A stretch of 64,000 nucleotides of DNA from Primula veris (Eukaryota > Streptophyta > Magnoliopsida > Ericales > Primulaceae): positions 11,433,992 to 11,497,991 of the forward strand of contig OY821746.1 of assembly GCA_963682055.1 (NCBI GenBank), read 5' to 3'. Positions 60,154-64,000 of this stretch are shown piece after piece (position 1 is the stretch's first letter; every line of letters begins with the position of its first letter). A program made the position numbers and the translations under genes. The notes under the pieces are model-generated. The model had not been told where the DNA came from. It worked only from the letters and a program-made list of their open reading frames with translations, and did no database searches.

Positions 60154-61980
60154 GAGTTTCTATCGAGATATTGCTAGTGTGGATCCGATAATCATGTAGA
60201 ACTGTATATATATATATATATAGTTACTGAATACGACATGTCTATATCTTTTTGACCCGATGAGATTGTTACAGTTATTGGTATTTTATTTGGCCTAAGA
60301 GCAACTTTAGGAGATGAGATCATCTCGTGTATAACGTCTATCTTGATAGTACTATATATGGAAATTAGATTTCTTTCATTTCTGCAAGTTAAGTCGAGAT
60401 TATTTATTCTTTACCATATCATTATTGCTTTTCTTCCTGAGCAAACATCATTTTATGAAGTGGTTAAAGATGTTTATACTCACAATTGATCAACGTTATG
60501 ATTATAATTTATCAAAACTTAAACAGACTTTGAGTTTGATTTGATAGTAACAAAACCAAACCGATTAAGAAAGTAAAAGGAAAATTTGCACCTTTTTTTT
60601 TGTATTCTGTAATGTGAATATAGTATTTAAGAGAAATCATTATGCAAACAAAAGCTTCTTGGAATTACAAAACCCGACGTACCAAAAACTGCATAGAAAT
60701 TAACCATATACAACATTAACTTACTAGCGGTTTTCTTGCGAATTTGTTTATATAATTTTTAATGAAACATCGTGAGGATTTGTATATTTTGATTCAACAT
60801 TAATTTCATGATGGAGTTAAACTTAGTACTTCCGGACAAAAGGCTATCGCTATTTTAGATTAAAAACTAATAACTTAACGATTTGGCTAACAAGTACCTT
60901 CAAGTCAATGTCTAAATCTATTACTTGAATGCATATAATTTATTTATGGTTAGTTACTAATTAGTAAAAAACTCTTTATAGCTTAATCTAACACTTAATA
61001 GTTTATGGTAAGTTTATTTTATCAAAAAATGAATTTTTTGAGACATAATAATGTTTTAATGGTATTACTATAGTACTTCATATCAATAACGAATCCCGGA
61101 AATTCAACATTATTTCCAGTTTAGCATTTGATTTTTTTAAAACAATTTAAATAAATTAAACAACATTCCATAATAATTTTTTATTATTAAAAACAAAAAC
61201 AAAATAGCACACTTGCAGTTTGTAAAACAACCGTTTAAACTTAGAAAAAACAAGCAATTAAAAACTTGTAGCTAGTACGTACTTCAAGCAATATATTAAT
61301 TGGACCTCAAAAAATAAATTGGATTTACTAACCTATCAGTGTTCACATAGTATCGGTAATGGATTTGCTAATAAAAAAGTGTACATATTATTCGTTCAAT
61401 TGCAGATTATGGATTATTTCTTCCTAAATATTATTTTCATATATTTAAGGAATGAAACTTAAATAAGTATATAAGTTATCAAATGCGTTATCGTAATTAA
61501 TTAATTATCAAATGACCGGATAGCATTCGTTAGAAGCTTGTCCCATAACTTATAATCTAACATCAGAAATTACGGGTGCATAAATCTCTAAATATTTTGG
61601 ATAAATCAAATGAGTTCTATATGTAAAACAAAACTAAGGGAAAGGATAACGTAGAAGTCTTGTTTTCCCATATGACTTGGCTCAATATATTAGCTTTATT
61701 GACAAAGCTTGTAATCCCAAGAGTGTGAGAAATAGCCTTGCAATATATCTTATATTAGGAGTAACCGAAGTTTTCAAACTAACCTCTGCTATTGAATAAC
61801 CTCTTTTTATTAGTAATTTTTGTTGCCTTCAATAAAACTAGCAAGTAACAACTGTCAAAATTGCGCTTTTTTGTTTGGTTAGCCGACCAAAATGCATTTT
61901 ATGCCTAGTTTGAATCTGAATTAATCTGTAATTCTCTTTTTATAAATTTTATTTTCTTTTTTACTATAGGGATTTATCCA
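60154..61980. other. AT-rich spacer
   Basis: No gene, RNA or clear repeat is recognised. A TA run lies near 60208-60221. Confidence 0.45.
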
Positions 61981-62171
61981 CAGTGTTGTAAAAAGCGCAT
62001 CTAGACGCAAATTAGGCGGCGTCTAGACAGTAGACGCAGCCTAAAAGCATAAGATATTAGCCGAAATTAATCAGATTAGACGGAAATTAAGCGGAATTAG
62101 GCACTGATCATGCGCTAGCTAGGCGGCAAATTTCGCTTAAAGTGTGCATTTTGCCTGTTTTTAAAACACTG
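61981..62171. mobile_element. hAT-like MITE
   Basis: 191 bp with ends CAGTGTTGTAAAAAGCGC and, in reverse, CAGTGTTTTAAAAACAGGC. CAGTG ends are typical of hAT. The interior contains repeated words gtctaga, ggcg and ttagccgaaatta. An 8-bp target duplication is not evident (tttatcca against gttttcac), so it may be old. Confidence 0.6.
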
Positions 62172-62239
62172 GTTTTCACGTAGGCAAAAAAAAAAAAAAC
62201 TCTAAAAAAAGGTTTGCTTGGATAAAAAAGTGCCCAAAT

Positions 62240-64000
62240 GAAACAAATACTTTATCAGCTAAAACAATCCTACATCGAACATACTAGTTTTTTTTCCTCT
62301 ATATAAGTACCAACTTATTTGTATTCGGTTGGTTTTCGTACTATATCGAAAAGCAATAAAGTAAATAACAAAGGACTACAAAGGAAATAAACAATTTTAT
62401 TTCTCACAATTAGAATATAAATTACAATTCCTGACTCAACAGAATTAAATTACACTAATTTAAATTCCAGACAGATTTAATATAAACTATTAAACTGCTG
62501 GACTGAATTGTAATTGTTTGAAACTGCCAAACAGAATAGTAAAAATACTAACTGCTGGACTGTTTAACAATTAAAGAAAACTGCCAGAACAGAATAGTAT
62601 AATTACTAAACTGCTGGACTGTTTCTGTAAATAAAAGAAATAACAGAACTGAAATGTAAATTACAGAATATAAATTACAGAAACAGAAAAGACTGAAAAG
62701 TAAATACTGAAAGTAAACAGTACTGGAAAATTAAATTACAGAATGTAAAAGACTGAAATTAAATACTGAAAAGTAAAAGACTGAATTTAAAGGTACTGAA
62801 ATGAAAGAACAGAAATAAAAAGGAGAGGTAACTGCTGGGCAGTTTCCCTTAAACAATATTTCCCGAACCACCTTTAAAGGTTTCTGGTTTCGGGACTTTG
62901 TTCCCAAGGTACAACTCCTGTCACTGAGTGGCTCGTATGGAAACCGGCACTGAACCACAGGTCAAGCTGTTGGTGGTGCGGTTCTCTCTCTCTAATATAT
63001 ATGCTTATGCTGTGAGCTCATTAATTCTGGGAGTTACACCCCCAGAATTCGCCCACTTAATTCCTGAAACTGCTGCAATTTAAATTTCATTTATTGCTGG
63101 CGTTTCAGTTGCTGGAAAATCTAGGGACTGCTTTTGTATTTTTTACAAAACTCCCATTTCAGATTTGACCCGAGACCCGAGACTTTCCCCAAATCCCAAA
63201 TCCCAAGCCAGCGCCCGCGACACGAGACGAGCGCGCGTGTGTGGTACACACTAAGACTCTTAGATGTATGTGGACATGTTAGTTTAACAACTACATGGGT
63301 TGGTATTGTATATATATATTGTAAAATTAACTCTTAATCTTCCAATATGGGATTATACTAAATGGTTTTTCCATTAACCATTTCGTTTTCCAGAATTAAG
63401 CTTTCGAGAGCCCAACTTTGAAGCCACATAGTATTCACACCCATTCTCCGAATAGGTCATGCGATATACCGTTACGAAGCTCGTCACACGGGCTACTCAA
63501 CCACGTTGAGTACGGTATAAACAACTCAGCGTTGTCACATGTAATATTGACTCGAAGTTGGTCCAGCGACCATTCAGAAACACCCATGTTAAAACATGTT
63601 TTTTCAACAATCCCCCACATGAATGCAATTGGCTGAAAATAAAAATGCCCCTAAATGCATACGAGAGAACCGCAAGAGTTCACTGCATAAGGACAGGTAG
63701 CGCACGCCTTGAACCTGCCGTAGTGTAGTAAAATCTGATATGCTACTATTGGGTAGCCTTTAAGCCTTGAACCCTTTAGCGTTTGTGCATACCAGAGTAA
63801 TACTCACACAGTGTCCTCTCTACACCACTTACTTAGCCCTTTGGTTGTTGTCCATATTTGGCCGTGGACTGCCTTGGCAAAATTCAACCGAGTGCTCTAG
63901 TGATTTAGCCCATGGCTCATCACATAGTATCGGCCATACACACTCGTCATAGGTGATTTCAAGTCAAGGGTGTCCTGACTCACCCCTCTCGACCTTCAAG
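62240..64000. other. Unresolved repeat-like sequence to the window end
   Basis: It begins with a TATA-like 'ctctatataagtacc' near 62296. From 62480 to 62830 there are degenerate repeats of 'aactgctggactg' and 'actgaaaagtaaatactgaa'. A G+C-rich patch at 63170-63240 follows. The stretch from 63330 (atgggattatactaaatgg, caacaatcccccacatgaatgc) resembles leader sequence of plant LTR retrotransposons. No protein domain appears before the window ends, so this may be the start of an element continuing beyond it. Confidence 0.35.

Overview
The window is nuclear DNA of a flowering plant, most likely a eudicot. The evidence is spliced genes with GT-AG introns, a plastid-targeted Rieske protein (PetC) encoded in the nucleus, a plant-type LSD1-like histone demethylase, a nuclear tRNA-Phe, plant transposon families (Tat-lineage Ty3/gypsy, LINE, MULE, Tourist-like and hAT-like MITEs) and AT-rich spacers. 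I cannot name the species.

Layout. 1-2.6 kb: AT-rich spacer with an old duplication. 2.6-7.6 kb: LDL2-type histone demethylase, apparently with a long leader intron carrying a threefold repeat. 9.1-13.7 kb: seven-exon gene for a plastid membrane protein with a zinc ribbon; intron 1 holds a Tourist-like MITE. 13.7-17.1 kb: spacer with one unrecognised ORF. 17.1-30.6 kb: a nested transposon block. A plus-strand LINE relic was split by an 11.3-kb Tat-lineage gypsy element (691-bp LTRs, TSD AAGCC) and again by a 1.17-kb solo-LTR-like element (TSD ATTAG). The Tat element carries an antisense, spliced 842-residue gene with its own TATA box, and a 78-bp tandem array. 30.9 kb: tRNA-Phe(GAA). 33.7-37.6 kb: a second, minus-strand LINE relic. 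38.6-40.8 kb: intronless DUF4220/DUF594 gene. 41.6-44.7 kb: petC on the minus strand, five exons. 46.5-47.2 kb: a hAT-like MITE containing a perfect 50-bp hairpin. 47.4-56.5 kb: a roughly 9-kb Mutator-like element. 57.2-60.2 kb: a two-exon gene for a small membrane protein, with a MITE and a Helitron-like insert in its intron. 60.2-64 kb: spacer, another hAT-like MITE, and unresolved repeat-like sequence running off the end.

The most interesting object is the Mutator-like element. It carries two genes in the same direction: a four-exon plant mobile domain (PMD) gene and a MULE transposase fused at its C-terminus to an OTU-type cysteine protease domain. Both have a few premature stops but are otherwise well preserved. 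A family of perfect or near-perfect palindromes built on AAACCGTA...TACGGTTT sits at both ends of the element and between the two genes. The leader intron of the PMD gene carries about 22 copies of a 54-bp repeat, and a telomere-like array lies between the genes.

The host genes (LDL2, plastid zinc-ribbon protein, DUF4220 protein, PetC, small membrane protein) look intact and show no sign of a functional cluster.
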